Source: Lachnospiraceae bacterium
GTDB lineage: Bacteria; Bacillota; Clostridia; Lachnospirales; Lachnospiraceae
Direction: 5' to 3'
NCBI GenBank assembly: GCA_017480195.1
Contig: JAFVBE010000043.1
Span: 1-45,013 of the forward strand
DNA: 45,013 nucleotides
Shown here: one piece after another, positions 8,125 to 17,783 of the stretch
How the letters are laid out: every line of letters begins with the position of its first letter
Numbering within the stretch: position 1 is the first letter of the stretch
Notes under the pieces: generated by a model
What the model saw: only the letters and a program-made list of their open reading frames with translations
What the model was told of the DNA's origin: nothing
The model's database searches: none
Translations under genes and position numbers: made by a program

Positions 8125-9507
8125 ATGGATAATAATAATCAGCAAGGATATAATCAACAAATTAATGGACAGCAGGTCTACGGACAACAGCAGGGATACA
8201 ATCCTCAAGCAAGTGGACAACAGGGCTATGTACAGCCACAGTATAATCAGCAGATGAATGGACAATATGTACAGTCGCAGTACAATACTCAAATGATTGG
8301 ACAACAGGGATATGAGCAACAGTATAATCAACAAGTGAATATGCAGCAGGGCTATGTACAGCAACAATATAACCCACAAATGGAACAGATGAGCAGACAA
8401 CTGCAATATAACTCACAGATGCAACAAGTTGGCGGACAGTCATATAATTCTCAGATGAATGTACAACAGAATTATTCACAGCCACAGAATCATCCACAGA
8501 TGAATATGCAGCAAGGTGTACAACAAAATGTTCAACCTGCCCAGCCTCCGAGACCGGAGAAGAAAAAGTCAGATAATAGCTCGACAGAAAAATCAAAGAA
8601 GAATAAAAAGTCAGGCAATGACTCTGGTAATAAAATATCAGCAGGTTGGATAGTTGCATTGTGTATCGCAATAATAGTAATAATTGTCGGACTTGCTTCT
8701 ATAGGTGCGGTTCTTCTTAACAAGAAGAAACAGATTGACAATGTGAAGAATGAGAGTATTAGATTAACAAGTGGTAGTTATTCGGTTACATATGGAGAAT
8801 TGTTTGACAAAGCATTGAGTAATACTGAGTGGACTTATTTTAAAGAAGATGGAGAAAAACTTATACAGGTAAGCGGAGATTATTCTGTAAAAATCAAGTC
8901 TGATGAAGATGCTGTTAATATGCCGTTTGTTGCACAGTTCAATGTAGATAATGGAATTAAATTATCATGTGTATCGGTAAATGGCAGTGTATATTCATTG
9001 AGAGATTCTGAAGCATTTATAGATTCTATGTATAATAGATTTTATTCAAGTGCTGATATCGGAAAGAAAGATGATTCTGTCACTAATGCCGTAACAGAGT
9101 ATCCGGAAGAAAATATAGAAGCAGCAAGTACGACAATCGAGCCTGCAACAGAAGCAACAACTGAAAAGACAACTGAAACCACAACAGAAACAACAACTGA
9201 AGCTACTACGGAAGCTCCAACCGATACAGAAAGTGAATATGTATTTAAAAACAGCAGTTCATCATATATAAACAAGTCGGATTTAAATGGATTTACATCG
9301 GAACAGTGTAGAATAGCAAGGAATGAAATATATGCAAGACATGGAAGACTTTTTGATGATGCAGAGCTTCAGGCATATTTTAATTCGTGTAGTTGGTATA
9401 GCGGATATATAGATCCGGCTGATTTTAGTGAGAGTGTACTTAACGAATATGAGAAGACTAATCTTGAGACAATCATAGATTACGAGAAAGAGATGGGTTA
9501 TAGATGA
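8125..9507 (+). CDS. Gln-rich membrane protein with an extracellular YARHG domain
   Basis: A 460-residue protein. I chose ATG 8125, with AAAGGAGGG at 8110-8118, over an upstream ATG at 8095 that would overlap the previous gene without a binding site. Order: a low-complexity Gln/Tyr/Asn region with repeated QQGY and YNQQ units (1-140), a basic stretch (144-170), one membrane helix (174-198), a domain of about 100 residues with TYGELFD (222-228), a Thr/Glu linker (330-370), and a C-terminal YARHG domain (EIYARHG at 401-407). The Gln-rich part would be cytoplasmic and YARHG outside. The central domain recurs in the gene at 12952. The stop overlaps the next start (ATGA), linking it to the amidase. 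Confidence 0.85.
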   Translation: MDNNNQQGYNQQINGQQVYGQQQGYNPQASGQQGYVQPQYNQQMNGQYVQSQYNTQMIGQQGYEQQYNQQVNMQQGYVQQQYNPQMEQMSRQLQYNSQMQQVGGQSYNSQMNVQQNYSQPQNHPQMNMQQGVQQNVQPAQPPRPEKKKSDNSSTEKSKKNKKSGNDSGNKISAGWIVALCIAIIVIIVGLASIGAVLLNKKKQIDNVKNESIRLTSGSYSVTYGELFDKALSNTEWTYFKEDGEKLIQVSGDYSVKIKSDEDAVNMPFVAQFNVDNGIKLSCVSVNGSVYSLRDSEAFIDSMYNRFYSSADIGKKDDSVTNAVTEYPEENIEAASTTIEPATEATTEKTTETTTETTTEATTEAPTDTESEYVFKNSSSSYINKSDLNGFTSEQCRIARNEIYARHGRLFDDAELQAYFNSCSWYSGYIDPADFSESVLNEYEKTNLETIIDYEKEMGYR

Positions 9508-10358
9508 GAAGATGTCTTGTAGTACTATTGACCGCATTTCTTGTACTGACATTATTCGGTTGTGGGAAGGATAATTCTAAGAAGCTGAGTGTGCCGGAAG
9601 ATTCAACAGAAGAAATAACAGAGGAAATAACTGTTGAAGCTACAGAAGAGATAACAACAGAACAAATTACAGAAACGACAACGGAAATGACTATAGAATC
9701 CGTAACAGAGGAACCTGAGGAAACCTCGAATGGTTTTCTGGTCGTCATAGATGCAGGACATCAGGCACAGGGAAACTCTGAGCAGGAGCCGATTGGACCG
9801 GGAGCAAGTGAAATGAAGGCAAAGGTTTCGAGTGGAACAAGAGGCGTGGTATCGGGGCTTGCCGAATATGAGCTTAATCTTATAGTGGCGCTTAAGCTTC
9901 GTGACGAATTAGAGGACAGAGGCTACGAGGTTATTATGGTCAGAGAGACCAATGATGTGAATATAAGCAACAGTGAGAGGGCAGCGGTCGCAAATGATGC
10001 CGGGGCAGATGCATTTATCAGAATACATGCTAACGGCTCGGAGAATTCCTCAGTAAGCGGCGCCATGACTATATGTCAGTCAGCTTATAATCCGTATAAC
10101 AGCGAATATTATGAGCAAAGCCGTGCTTTGTCAGACAGTGTGCTTGATAATCTTGTTGCGTCAACGGGCTGCAATAAGGAGTATGTCTGGGAGACGGACA
10201 CCATGAGCGGTATAAACTGGTGTCAGGTACCGGTAACGATTGTTGAGATGGGCTATATGACTAATACTGATGAGGACGCGCTTATGGCTACAGATGAATA
10301 TCAGGATAAGATAGTAGAAGGAATTGCGAATGGAATAGATGAATTTTTGATTAAGTGA
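9504..10358 (+). CDS. N-acetylmuramoyl-L-alanine amidase lipoprotein (Amidase_3)
   Basis: This enzyme cleaves the bond between N-acetylmuramic acid and L-Ala in peptidoglycan and acts outside the cell membrane. The 284-residue precursor has a lipoprotein signal ending at the lipobox Cys20 (TLFGC), then a Thr/Glu-rich linker (about 30-72). The zinc amidase domain runs from 78 to the end. Zinc ligands and catalytic Glu are readable: H86 (VVIDAGHQ), a Glu in EYELNL (121-126), H175 (RIHANGS) and E248 (IVEMGYMTN). It overlaps the upstream YARHG gene by 4 bases; the similar linkers in both support a shared role at the cell wall. Confidence 0.92.
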   Translation: MRRCLVVLLTAFLVLTLFGCGKDNSKKLSVPEDSTEEITEEITVEATEEITTEQITETTTEMTIESVTEEPEETSNGFLVVIDAGHQAQGNSEQEPIGPGASEMKAKVSSGTRGVVSGLAEYELNLIVALKLRDELEDRGYEVIMVRETNDVNISNSERAAVANDAGADAFIRIHANGSENSSVSGAMTICQSAYNPYNSEYYEQSRALSDSVLDNLVASTGCNKEYVWETDTMSGINWCQVPVTIVEMGYMTNTDEDALMATDEYQDKIVEGIANGIDEFLIK

Positions 10359-10379
10359 TTTTATAAGGAGGTCTTTGCT

Positions 10380-11615
10380 ATGGGAAAAAGAGTCATATGG
10401 ATAGTACTTGACAGTGCCGGCGCAGGTGAGATGCCGGATGCAGATAAATATGGAGATATCGGTGCAGATACTTTTGGACATATATTGAAGGAATACCCTG
10501 ATGCGAACTTCTCCAATATGGCGAGGCTTGGACTTTACGATATAGACGGAACCGCCTTTAAGAGAGACAGTAATACACATAAGATATTAGATAATCCCGA
10601 TATAAACAAAAGCGGCGAAAGCATAATCGGTTGCTTCGGCAAGGCAAAGGAAATGTCCAACGGCAAGGACACTACGACAGGTCATTGGGAGATGATAGGC
10701 TTATATACCGAGATACCATTTCCGACTTATCCAAACGGCTTTCCTAAGGAGATAATAGATGAATTTATAGAAAAGACAGGCTGCGGCGGAATATATGGCA
10801 ATAAGACGGCATCGGGTGTTCCGATTATACAGGAATACGGTGACGAGCATATGAAGACGGGATATCCGATAGTATATACCTCGGCTGATTCTGTATTTCA
10901 GATAGCGGCATCGGAGGAGAAGGTTGGACTTGATAAGCTGTATGCCATGTGTGAGACGGCAAGAGAGATACTTCAGGGTGAGCATAATGTAGGCAGGGTT
11001 ATAGCCAGACCATTTGTGGCCGGAGAAAATGGCTATGAGCGTACATCGAACAGGCGCGACTATGCACTTGAACCTGACAGAGATAATATACTTGTACATC
11101 TTCAGGAACATAATGTAAAAACCTGCGGTGTGGGTAAGATTGGCGATATATTTGATAATGTTGGTATAGATGAGGGTATTCATACCAACGGTAATACTGA
11201 TGGTATGAATAAAACCATAGAATATATGGACGAGGTTTCCGAAGGACTAATATTTACTAATCTTGTTGACTTTGATATGAAGTATGGACACAGACGCGAC
11301 GCTCTCGGGTATAAAAATGCACTTGAGGAATTCGATGTATGGCTCGGTGATAAGCTGATGCCCAAGATGAAGGCTGATGATATAGTTATAATAAATGCGG
11401 ACCATGGCTGCGACCCGACATTTAAGGGGAGCGACCACACCAGAGAGTATATACCTGTTCTTATATATGGAGGAAAATTAAAACAGGGAGTAAATCTCGG
11501 GGTAATTAATTCTTTTGCGGATATAGGAAAGACTATCGAGGAGTATCTGATTGGAGAGGTTGTGACAGATACGAGCACGATAGGAGAGAGCTTCCTTGAG
11601 AAGATAGTGGGGTAA
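10380..11615 (+). CDS. deoB: phosphopentomutase
   Basis: DeoB interconverts (deoxy)ribose 1-phosphate and 5-phosphate in nucleoside salvage. The 411-residue protein is of the alkaline phosphatase-type metalloenzyme fold. The Mn-binding pieces are intact: LDSAGAGEMPDA near the N-terminus, DFDMKYGHRRD, and NADHGCDPTFKGSDHTRE near the C-terminus. A strong site (AAGGAGG) lies eight bases upstream. Only six bases separate it from pdp, so the two enzymes of pyrimidine nucleoside breakdown are co-expressed. Confidence 0.96.
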   Translation: MGKRVIWIVLDSAGAGEMPDADKYGDIGADTFGHILKEYPDANFSNMARLGLYDIDGTAFKRDSNTHKILDNPDINKSGESIIGCFGKAKEMSNGKDTTTGHWEMIGLYTEIPFPTYPNGFPKEIIDEFIEKTGCGGIYGNKTASGVPIIQEYGDEHMKTGYPIVYTSADSVFQIAASEEKVGLDKLYAMCETAREILQGEHNVGRVIARPFVAGENGYERTSNRRDYALEPDRDNILVHLQEHNVKTCGVGKIGDIFDNVGIDEGIHTNGNTDGMNKTIEYMDEVSEGLIFTNLVDFDMKYGHRRDALGYKNALEEFDVWLGDKLMPKMKADDIVIINADHGCDPTFKGSDHTREYIPVLIYGGKLKQGVNLGVINSFADIGKTIEEYLIGEVVTDTSTIGESFLEKIVG

Positions 11616-11621
11616 AGCTTT

Positions 11622-12944
11622 ATGAGAATGTATGACTTGATAATGAAAAAAAGAAACGGCGGTGTACATAGTAAAGACGAGATAAGATACATAGTTGACG
11701 GATTTACAAATGGGGATATACCGGATTATCAGATGTCTGCGTGGCTTATGTGTGTTTATTTCAATGGTATGAATAAGGAGGAAACCTTAGAGCTTACCAA
11801 TACCATGGCGGACAGTGGCGACAGGCTTGACTTGTCGCGTATAGATGGAATAAAGGTTGATAAGCACAGTACAGGCGGGGTAGGAGATAAGACTACTTTT
11901 ATAGTTGCACCGATACTTGCCTCCTTAGGCGTGCCGATAGCCAAGATGAGCGGCAGAGGACTCGGACATACGGGTGGCACGATAGATAAGCTGGAATCAA
12001 TCGAGGGTTTCAATGTGTCGATATCCGAAAATGAATTCATAGATAATGTAAATAATATTAAGCTGTCACTTGTCGGTCAGACAGGTAATCTTGCGCCTGC
12101 TGATAAGAAGATATATGCTCTTAGAGATGTGACGGCAGCAGTTGACAGCTTACCGCTTATTGCATCAAGTATAATGAGTAAGAAGCTTGCAGCGGGAGCA
12201 GATGTAATTGTGCTTGATGTAAAATGCGGTTCAGGTGCATTTATGAAGGATGAGAATTCCGCTTCGGCACTTGCGAAGACAATGGTCGATATTGGGAATG
12301 GTGCGGGCAGACGCACATATGGAATTATAACCGATATGAATGAGCCGCTTGGCTGTAAGGTTGGAAATGCGCTTGAGTTATATGAGGCTATAGAGGTGCT
12401 TAAGCTTAATAATTTGGATAATGTTGATTACGGTATAAAAAGACTTCTTGAGGTATCGCTTACACTTGCTGCATATATGCTGATGGGAGCTTCTTCCGTA
12501 TCATATGACGAAGCAAGGCGTACTTGTGAGGAAGCTATAACGAGCGGAAAGGCACTCGATAAATTCGCGGAATTCGTAGCTGCGCAGGGCGGTAATAAGG
12601 ACATGATATATAATCCGGACAAGCTTCCGAAGGCAAGGTATATAGTGCCTGTATATATGGAAAAAGAGGGATACATAGCTTCATGTAATACAAGTGAGGT
12701 CGGCATGGTTAATCTCATACTCGGCGGCGGCAGGGAGACTAAGGAAAGTAAGATAGACCTGGCTGTCGGTATAGATATAAGGAAGCATATTGGAGATTAT
12801 GTTAAGGTTGATGAAGTATTTGCATACATTCACGCTGATGATGAGAGTATAATTGAAGAAGCGAAGCAACGACTTATCAATGCGTATAAATTATCTGCTG
12901 AAAAGGTAGAACCTGAGAAGATAATCAAGGGAGTCGTGGAGTAG
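11622..12944 (+). CDS. pdp: pyrimidine-nucleoside phosphorylase
   Basis: It splits uridine or thymidine with phosphate into base and (deoxy)ribose 1-phosphate, which DeoB then isomerises. The 440-residue protein has the family signature KHSTGGVGDKTT (81-92) and SGRGLGHTGGT, and the usual length of about 435. The start could be ATG 11622 or the in-frame ATG at 11628; neither has a strong binding site, and translation is probably coupled to deoB. Whether it accepts both uridine and thymidine cannot be told from sequence alone. Confidence 0.94.
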   Translation: MRMYDLIMKKRNGGVHSKDEIRYIVDGFTNGDIPDYQMSAWLMCVYFNGMNKEETLELTNTMADSGDRLDLSRIDGIKVDKHSTGGVGDKTTFIVAPILASLGVPIAKMSGRGLGHTGGTIDKLESIEGFNVSISENEFIDNVNNIKLSLVGQTGNLAPADKKIYALRDVTAAVDSLPLIASSIMSKKLAAGADVIVLDVKCGSGAFMKDENSASALAKTMVDIGNGAGRRTYGIITDMNEPLGCKVGNALELYEAIEVLKLNNLDNVDYGIKRLLEVSLTLAAYMLMGASSVSYDEARRTCEEAITSGKALDKFAEFVAAQGGNKDMIYNPDKLPKARYIVPVYMEKEGYIASCNTSEVGMVNLILGGGRETKESKIDLAVGIDIRKHIGDYVKVDEVFAYIHADDESIIEEAKQRLINAYKLSAEKVEPEKIIKGVVE

Positions 12945-12951
12945 GTGCAAA

Positions 12952-13443
12952 ATGGAAGAAAAGAATAACCATCCGAATAAGAAGAAAACATTTGTAAAAT
13001 TATTCATTGTAATTTTTTTGTTTCTGCTTTTGGTAATAGTAATAGCGAGTTTGTATGCTGATAGAAAATACGAAGAGGTAAAAAGGCACAATGAAGAAAA
13101 TATTAATATAGCGAAAAACACTATTGTGGATATATTTAATATGCAGGCAAGCTATAAAATTCCTGATGATTTTAATATTACATATGGAGAGCTTTTTGAC
13201 AGGGCTATGGTGAGTGAATGGACATGCGTAAATCAAAATGGAACGGAGTATGTTGTTATATCTGGGGATTATGTGCGAGCTGCAGTTATTTCATGGATTG
13301 AAAGGGTAGAAGTATATCTTATTATTGAAAATAATAAATGCAGATTAGATTACATAAAAGTAGACGGAGAAAGATATCCAAAGAGTATGTCACAGACTTA
13401 TCTGTATTTTATGGTTAATATGCTGTATGATTTGTCCGATTAG
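12952..13443 (+). CDS. single-pass membrane protein with TYGELFD domain
   Basis: A 163-residue protein: a short basic N-terminus, one membrane helix (about 14-36), then an outer domain. That domain contains TYGELFDRAMVSEWT (77-91) and a later VISGDY. It aligns by eye with residues 220-310 of the YARHG protein at 8125-9507, which reads [16 protein letters not shown] and QVSGDYS. The two are therefore paralogous domains in the same neighbourhood. It starts 7 bases after pdp. I know no name for the domain. Confidence 0.75.
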   Translation: MEEKNNHPNKKKTFVKLFIVIFLFLLLVIVIASLYADRKYEEVKRHNEENINIAKNTIVDIFNMQASYKIPDDFNITYGELFDRAMVSEWTCVNQNGTEYVVISGDYVRAAVISWIERVEVYLIIENNKCRLDYIKVDGERYPKSMSQTYLYFMVNMLYDLSD

Positions 13444-13461
13444 CAGCAATGAATTATTTAC

Positions 13462-13490
13462 TACACAATTATCACGAAATATGCTAAAAT
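13462..13490 (+). promoter_or_regulatory. probable promoter of purE
   Basis: TACACA (13462-13467), 17-base spacer, TAAAAT (13485-13490) preceded by TG (extended -10 TGCTAAAAT). It lies just after the stop of the preceding gene and 54 bases before purE. Confidence 0.5.
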
Positions 13491-13543
13491 ACAAAAATAA
13501 TTTAAAAGAATTTACAAAATAGACATAAAGGAGAATATACAAT

Positions 13544-14032
13544 ATGAGAGCTGCAATTATAATGGGTTCAACCAGCGACCTACCTAAGATGGAGGCTGCT
13601 GTAGAGATACTTAAGGATTATGGAGTTAATGTTGATGTGAGATGTCTCTCGGCGCATAGAGCACATGCCGGGCTTTCAGCATTTATCGAGGAGGCTAATT
13701 CAAACGGAACAGAGGTTATCATAGCTGCTGCGGGTATGGCTGCTGCACTTCCGGGGGTGGTTGCATCGCAGACTGTACTTCCGGTAATCGGTGTACCGCT
13801 TTCGGGAGCGACGCTTGATGGTATGGACGCGCTTTATTCGATAGTTCAGATGCCGTCGGGAATACCTGTTGCGACGGTTGCCATAAACGGTGGGAAGAAC
13901 GCGGCATATCTTGCCTTACAGATTATGGCGGTAAAGCATGATGAGATTAAGGACAAGCTTCTTGATTACCGCAAGGAGATGGAAGAAGCAGCTATGAAGG
14001 CAAATGAAGAGGTTATTGCAAAATTTTCATAA
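13544..14032 (+). CDS. purE: 5-(carboxyamino)imidazole ribonucleotide mutase (PurE)
   Basis: PurE makes CAIR in purine synthesis, either from N5-CAIR (class I, with PurK) or directly from AIR and CO2 (class II). The 162-residue protein shows the substrate loop MGSTSDLPKM (residues 5-14), SAHRAH (about 38-43) and AAGMAAALPG. No purK lies nearby; the class is not decided here. AAAGGAG precedes the start by 10 bases. A terminator follows at 14061, so purE is probably transcribed alone. Confidence 0.94.
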   Translation: MRAAIIMGSTSDLPKMEAAVEILKDYGVNVDVRCLSAHRAHAGLSAFIEEANSNGTEVIIAAAGMAAALPGVVASQTVLPVIGVPLSGATLDGMDALYSIVQMPSGIPVATVAINGGKNAAYLALQIMAVKHDEIKDKLLDYRKEMEEAAMKANEEVIAKFS

Positions 14033-14060
14033 GCAGAATTAAGTTAGCAAAAGCACTTAT

Positions 14061-14094
14061 GCAGGTTAGTGTAAAAGCTAACCTGCCTTTTAAT
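14061..14094 (+). terminator. intrinsic terminator after purE
   Basis: GCAGGTTAG (14061-14069) pairs perfectly with CTAACCTGC (14078-14086) over an 8-base loop and is followed by CTTTTAATT. Confidence 0.85.
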
Positions 14095-14107
14095 TGAGGA
14101 GGAAAAA

Positions 14108-16417
14108 GTGAAAGGTTTAAATGACAGACAATCAGAGGCTTGCAGCTATACAGACGGACCGCTTCTTATATTGGCGGGAGCAGGCTCAGGCAAGACAAGG
14201 GTTATAACACACAGGATAGCATATCTTATAGATGAGATAGGGGTAAATCCATATAATATTCTTGCGATTACATTTACCAATAAGGCGGCAAATGAGATGC
14301 GTGAGAGAGTGGATAACCTCGTAGGCTATGGTGCAGAAAGTGTATGGGTGAGTACATTTCATTCAATGTGTGTAAGGATTCTCAGGAAGCATATTGACAA
14401 GATAGGCGGTACGAGGGATTTTTCTATATATGATACGGATGAGCAGAAGGTCGTTATGCGCGAGGTTATAAAGTATCTTAACCTTGATTCGAAGCTGTAT
14501 CCTGAGAGAGCGATGATAGCTGCCATATCTAAGGCTAAGGAGGACTATATGTCGCCGGATGATTACGAGAAGACTCATGCGACGAGTTTCCGTGACCAGC
14601 AGATTGCAGCGATTTACCGCGAATACCAGAAGAGACTTAAGAGCAATAATGCTCTTGATTTTGATGATTTAATCTATCAGACTATTTTTTTATTTGAGAC
14701 AAATCCTGATGCACTGGCTGAATATCAGGAGAGATTTAAGTACATAATGGTTGATGAGTATCAGGATACAAACCATTCGCAGTTCGTACTTGTCAAGCAG
14801 CTTGCTGCGAAGTACAGGAATCTGTGCGTGGTGGGTGATGACGACCAGAGTATATATAAATTCAGAGGGGCAAATATCTATAATATACTTAACTTTGAGA
14901 ATGAATATCCTGAGGCGAAGGTTGTTAAGTTAGAGCAGAATTACCGATCGACTTCAAATATACTAAATGCTGCCAACGGTGTAATATCTAACAACGAGGG
15001 CAGAAAGGATAAGAAGCTTTGGACTGACAAGGACAAGGGCGAGAAGGTAAAATTTACCAGATACGCCAATGAATACGACGAGGCTGAGAAGGTGGCTATG
15101 AAGATTCGTTCTCTGAACAGGCAGGGAGCAAGCTTCAACGATATTGCAGTCCTCTACCGTACGAATAATCAGTCGCGTGTATTCGAGGAAAAGCTGATAT
15201 ATGACAACATTCCGTATAAATTATATGGTGGAACTAATTTCTACTCGAGAAAGGAAATCCGTGATGTAGTAAGCTATCTCAAGATATTGGTGAATTCCAA
15301 TGATGACACTGCAGTAAAAAGAATTATAAATGTGCCAAAGCGCGGTATAGGTGATACCACTGTCGGTAAGATTAATGATTTTGCCATAGATAACGGTATT
15401 AATTTCTATGATGCTTTGCTTGATATAGAGGAAGTTCCGGGGATGTCACGCTCGGCAGAGAAGATTAGAAAATTCGTGTCTTTAATTGAAGGATTAAAGG
15501 ATATGCTTAATACCGAGGGAACATTTCTAAGTGAAGTGTACGATGCATTGCTTGAGAAGACAGGCTATGTGACAGAGCTTGAGGCAGAGGGCACTGATGA
15601 GGCAAGGGCGAGAATCGAGAATGTCGAGGAGCTTAAGAATAAAATAATAAAATATGAGGAAGAATCAGAATATCCTAACCTTACCGAGCTTTTGGAGGAT
15701 ATATCCTTAGTTGCAGATGTCGATGAGGGCGATGAAGATGGCGAGAAGGTCACTCTGATGACACTTCATAGTGCGAAGGGATTGGAGTTTCCTTATGTCT
15801 TTATCGGCGGTATGGAGGAAGGTTTATTCCCAAGTCAGATGTCGATTGATTCTGATGACCCTGATGCTGTCGAGGAGGAGAGAAGACTCTGCTATGTGGG
15901 TATAACCAGAGCTATCAATGAGCTTTATCTGTCGGGGGCTGCCCAAAGGATGATTAGGGGAAATACCTGTTATTCGGATGTATCAAGATTTATCAAGGAG
16001 ATACCCGAGGACTATATAGAATCTGACATGGGAAGAGGATTGGCAGAGACGGCAAGTCCTTACAGTATTAATGCCAATAAGTCTTATAATAAGTTGGGTG
16101 TTGGAAAGCAGGTAACTAATATCGGATTCGGAAGACCGAAGACCGTGCAGAATGATTACGGCAAAAATAATCCGTATTCCAAGGCTTATTCATCGGCAAA
16201 TCCATCGGCTAATCCGGGATTTGGCAAGGCATTTCCGATGGGAACCTCAGGTGGCAATACCTATGCAGTAGGAGATGAGGTCAGACATATAAAATTCGGT
16301 AAGGGAGTCGTTACAAAGGCTGTTCCTGCCGGAAACGATATGGAGATAACCGTTAATTTCGAGAGAGCGGGCGAGAAGCGGATGTTTGCATCTTTGGTCA
16401 AAATGAAAAAAATATAA
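14108..16417 (+). CDS. pcrA: UvrD/PcrA-type ATP-dependent DNA helicase
   Basis: A 769-residue superfamily 1A helicase acting in DNA repair and plasmid or replication fork processing. GTG start with GAGGAGG about 8 bases upstream. The motifs appear in order: Walker A GAGSGKT (24-30), VDEYQDTNHSQ near 216, GDDDQSIYKFRGA, QNYRSTSNIL, LMTLHSAKGLEFPYVF, and EERRLCYVGITRA. The last 60 residues form the Tudor-like tail of PcrA (VGDEVRHIKFGKGVV), which in Bacillus contacts RNA polymerase. Full length for the family. Confidence 0.96.
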   Translation: MKGLNDRQSEACSYTDGPLLILAGAGSGKTRVITHRIAYLIDEIGVNPYNILAITFTNKAANEMRERVDNLVGYGAESVWVSTFHSMCVRILRKHIDKIGGTRDFSIYDTDEQKVVMREVIKYLNLDSKLYPERAMIAAISKAKEDYMSPDDYEKTHATSFRDQQIAAIYREYQKRLKSNNALDFDDLIYQTIFLFETNPDALAEYQERFKYIMVDEYQDTNHSQFVLVKQLAAKYRNLCVVGDDDQSIYKFRGANIYNILNFENEYPEAKVVKLEQNYRSTSNILNAANGVISNNEGRKDKKLWTDKDKGEKVKFTRYANEYDEAEKVAMKIRSLNRQGASFNDIAVLYRTNNQSRVFEEKLIYDNIPYKLYGGTNFYSRKEIRDVVSYLKILVNSNDDTAVKRIINVPKRGIGDTTVGKINDFAIDNGINFYDALLDIEEVPGMSRSAEKIRKFVSLIEGLKDMLNTEGTFLSEVYDALLEKTGYVTELEAEGTDEARARIENVEELKNKIIKYEEESEYPNLTELLEDISLVADVDEGDEDGEKVTLMTLHSAKGLEFPYVFIGGMEEGLFPSQMSIDSDDPDAVEEERRLCYVGITRAINELYLSGAAQRMIRGNTCYSDVSRFIKEIPEDYIESDMGRGLAETASPYSINANKSYNKLGVGKQVTNIGFGRPKTVQNDYGKNNPYSKAYSSANPSANPGFGKAFPMGTSGGNTYAVGDEVRHIKFGKGVVTKAVPAGNDMEITVNFERAGEKRMFASLVKMKKI

Positions 16418-16432
16418 TAAGTGCTTTCGTGC

Positions 16433-16461
16433 TTGCTTGACATACTTATTTATGTTATAAT
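16433..16461 (+). promoter_or_regulatory. promoter of the small acidic membrane protein gene
   Basis: TTGCTT (16433-16438), 17-base spacer, TATAAT (16456-16461). A perfect TTGACA also sits at 16437-16442 but would leave only 13 bases to the -10 box. A hairpin (AAGCTTA 16472-16478 with TAAGCTT 16497-16503, plus inner AAGC/GCTT) lies in the leader. Confidence 0.55.
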
Positions 16462-16550
16462 ATGCGTTAGTAAGCTTAGGACAAGCATTGGCTGCTTAAG
16501 CTTGACGACGAATGGCGAGATTAAATTATATGAAAGGGTGGTATATCTTT

Positions 16551-16805
16551 ATGAGAAACTATGATGAGATTAAGGTAGTACAGAAGGATGAATGCGTAGA
16601 GGATGCTAAGAATGCATTTTTAGCTATCGCACTTATAGTTGGTATAGTTACTATAATAGTAGGTATCTGTGTAGCAGTTTACAAGTATCTTACACCGGAT
16701 TATCTTGATGATTTCGATGATTTCGATGATGATTTTGATGACAGCTTCTTTGATGATGATGACGAGGAGGAAGCTCCTGCTGAGGAGAAGAAGGAAGAGG
16801 AGTAA
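16551..16805 (+). CDS. small membrane protein with an acidic Asp/Glu tail
   Basis: I chose ATG 16551 (MRNYDEIKVVQ), with AAAGGGTGG nine bases upstream; two earlier in-frame ATGs at 16512 and 16530 lie before or over that site. This gives 84 residues: a charged N-terminus, one membrane helix (about 23-43), and a tail made almost entirely of Asp, Phe and Glu (51-84). It has its own promoter and terminator, so it is a one-gene unit. The tail may bind cations or basic partners, which is a guess. Confidence 0.8.
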   Translation: MRNYDEIKVVQKDECVEDAKNAFLAIALIVGIVTIIVGICVAVYKYLTPDYLDDFDDFDDDFDDSFFDDDDEEEAPAEEKKEEE

Positions 16806-16844
16806 TCCTATAAAAGATACTTTAATTTAATAAGGGCTTTACCG

Positions 16845-16875
16845 CAGGAAGATAAGAAATTATCTTCCTGTTTTT
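16845..16875 (+). terminator. intrinsic terminator
   Basis: CAGGAAGATAA (16845-16855), GAAA tetraloop, TTATCTTCCTG (16860-16870), then TTTTT. A textbook structure. Confidence 0.93.
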
Positions 16876-16911
16876 CCTTTATTCTGTAGTTAAAATTTTT
16901 TAAAAAAATTG

Positions 16912-16940
16912 TTGACAATAATATCCTATTATAATATAAT
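16912..16940 (+). promoter_or_regulatory. consensus promoter of the tRNA operon
   Basis: TTGACA (16912-16917), exactly 17 bases, TATAAT (16935-16940). Both boxes match the vegetative sigma factor consensus perfectly, as expected for stable RNA genes; the first tRNA starts 53 bases downstream. Confidence 0.9.
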
Positions 16941-16992
16941 ATGTCTTGCGTCAAGCGATGGGATACATAAATCGTTTAGCTAAAGATTCCAT

Positions 16993-17067
16993 CGGGGTGT
17001 GGCTCAGCTTGGCTAGAGCGCCTGATTTGGGATCAGGAGGTCGCAGGTTCGAATCCTGTCACCCCGA
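16993..17067 (+). tRNA. tRNA-Pro (TGG)
   Basis: Acceptor arms CGGGGTG and CACCCCG pair fully, the anticodon loop is TTTGGGA, and the T arm carries GGTTCGAATCC. Discriminator A at 17067; CCA is not encoded. Confidence 0.96.
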
Positions 17068-17096
17068 CTAACTTAACACTTATATGCATATAACAT

Positions 17097-17167
17097 GCGG
17101 GTGTAGTTCAATGGTAGAACACTAGCCTTCCAAGCTAGATACGTGGGTTCGATTCCCATCACCCGCT
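17097..17167 (+). tRNA. tRNA-Gly (TCC)
   Basis: Acceptor arms GCGGGTG and CACCCGC, anticodon stem CTAGC/GCTAG with loop CTTCCAA, T arm GGTTCGATTCC. Short D loop typical of tRNA-Gly. CCA is not encoded. Confidence 0.96.
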
Positions 17168-17204
17168 TTTTATTTTCGCAAATTAAATATTGTGAAAATC
17201 AAAT

Positions 17205-17278
<74 letters not shown>

Positions 17279-17340
17279 TTTTCTTTATAGGAAAAACACC
17301 TATAAAGACAACGCTAAGCTAAGGTTGCACGGCGTTTTAT

Positions 17341-17415
17341 GGTGGGTATGGCGCAGTTGGCTAGCGCGCCAGATTGTGGCTCTGGAGGCCGAGGGTTCGA
17401 GTCCCTCTATCCACC
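17341..17415 (+). tRNA. tRNA-His (GTG)
   Basis: Anticodon stem CCAGA/TCTGG with loop TTGTGGC. The extra G at position -1 (17341) is encoded and faces the discriminator C (17415), the identity element of tRNA-His. CCA is not encoded. Confidence 0.96.
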
Positions 17416-17470
17416 CTGTATATAAGTGGCATACTTATATATCCTCTCGGGATATCCCGATTATGAATAT

Positions 17471-17542
17471 TGGGCTATCGCCAAGCGGTAAGGCACAGGA
17501 CTTTGACTCCTGCACTCGTTGGTTCGAATCCAACTAGCCCAG
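17471..17542 (+). tRNA. tRNA-Gln (TTG)
   Basis: Acceptor arms TGGGCTA and TAGCCCA, anticodon stem CAGGA/TCCTG with loop CTTTGAC, discriminator G at 17542. CCA is not encoded. Confidence 0.96.
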
Positions 17543-17559
17543 CTAGTTAAAATAAATAC

Positions 17560-17632
17560 GGGCCACTAGCTCAGTCGGTAGAGCACTTGACTTTTAATCA
17601 AGTTGTCGGGGGTTCGATTCCCCCGTGGCTCA
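17560..17632 (+). tRNA. tRNA-Lys (TTT)
   Basis: Acceptor arms GGGCCAC and GTGGCTC (one G-U pair), anticodon stem CTTGA/TCAAG with loop CTTTTAA, discriminator A at 17632. Last of the six-gene cluster. CCA is not encoded. Confidence 0.96.
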
Positions 17633-17783
17633 CTAAAAGAAAATTATTCTTTTTATCAATATTCAATTTTTAATAAATGTAGAATATCCAAAAAAGTATT
17701 TTAATAGTATAATTAAGTTTTTCTTTTTTAATTCTCACTGTTGTTTTGCAAATTAGATTAGGTTATGTAAATGTAAAAATTGA

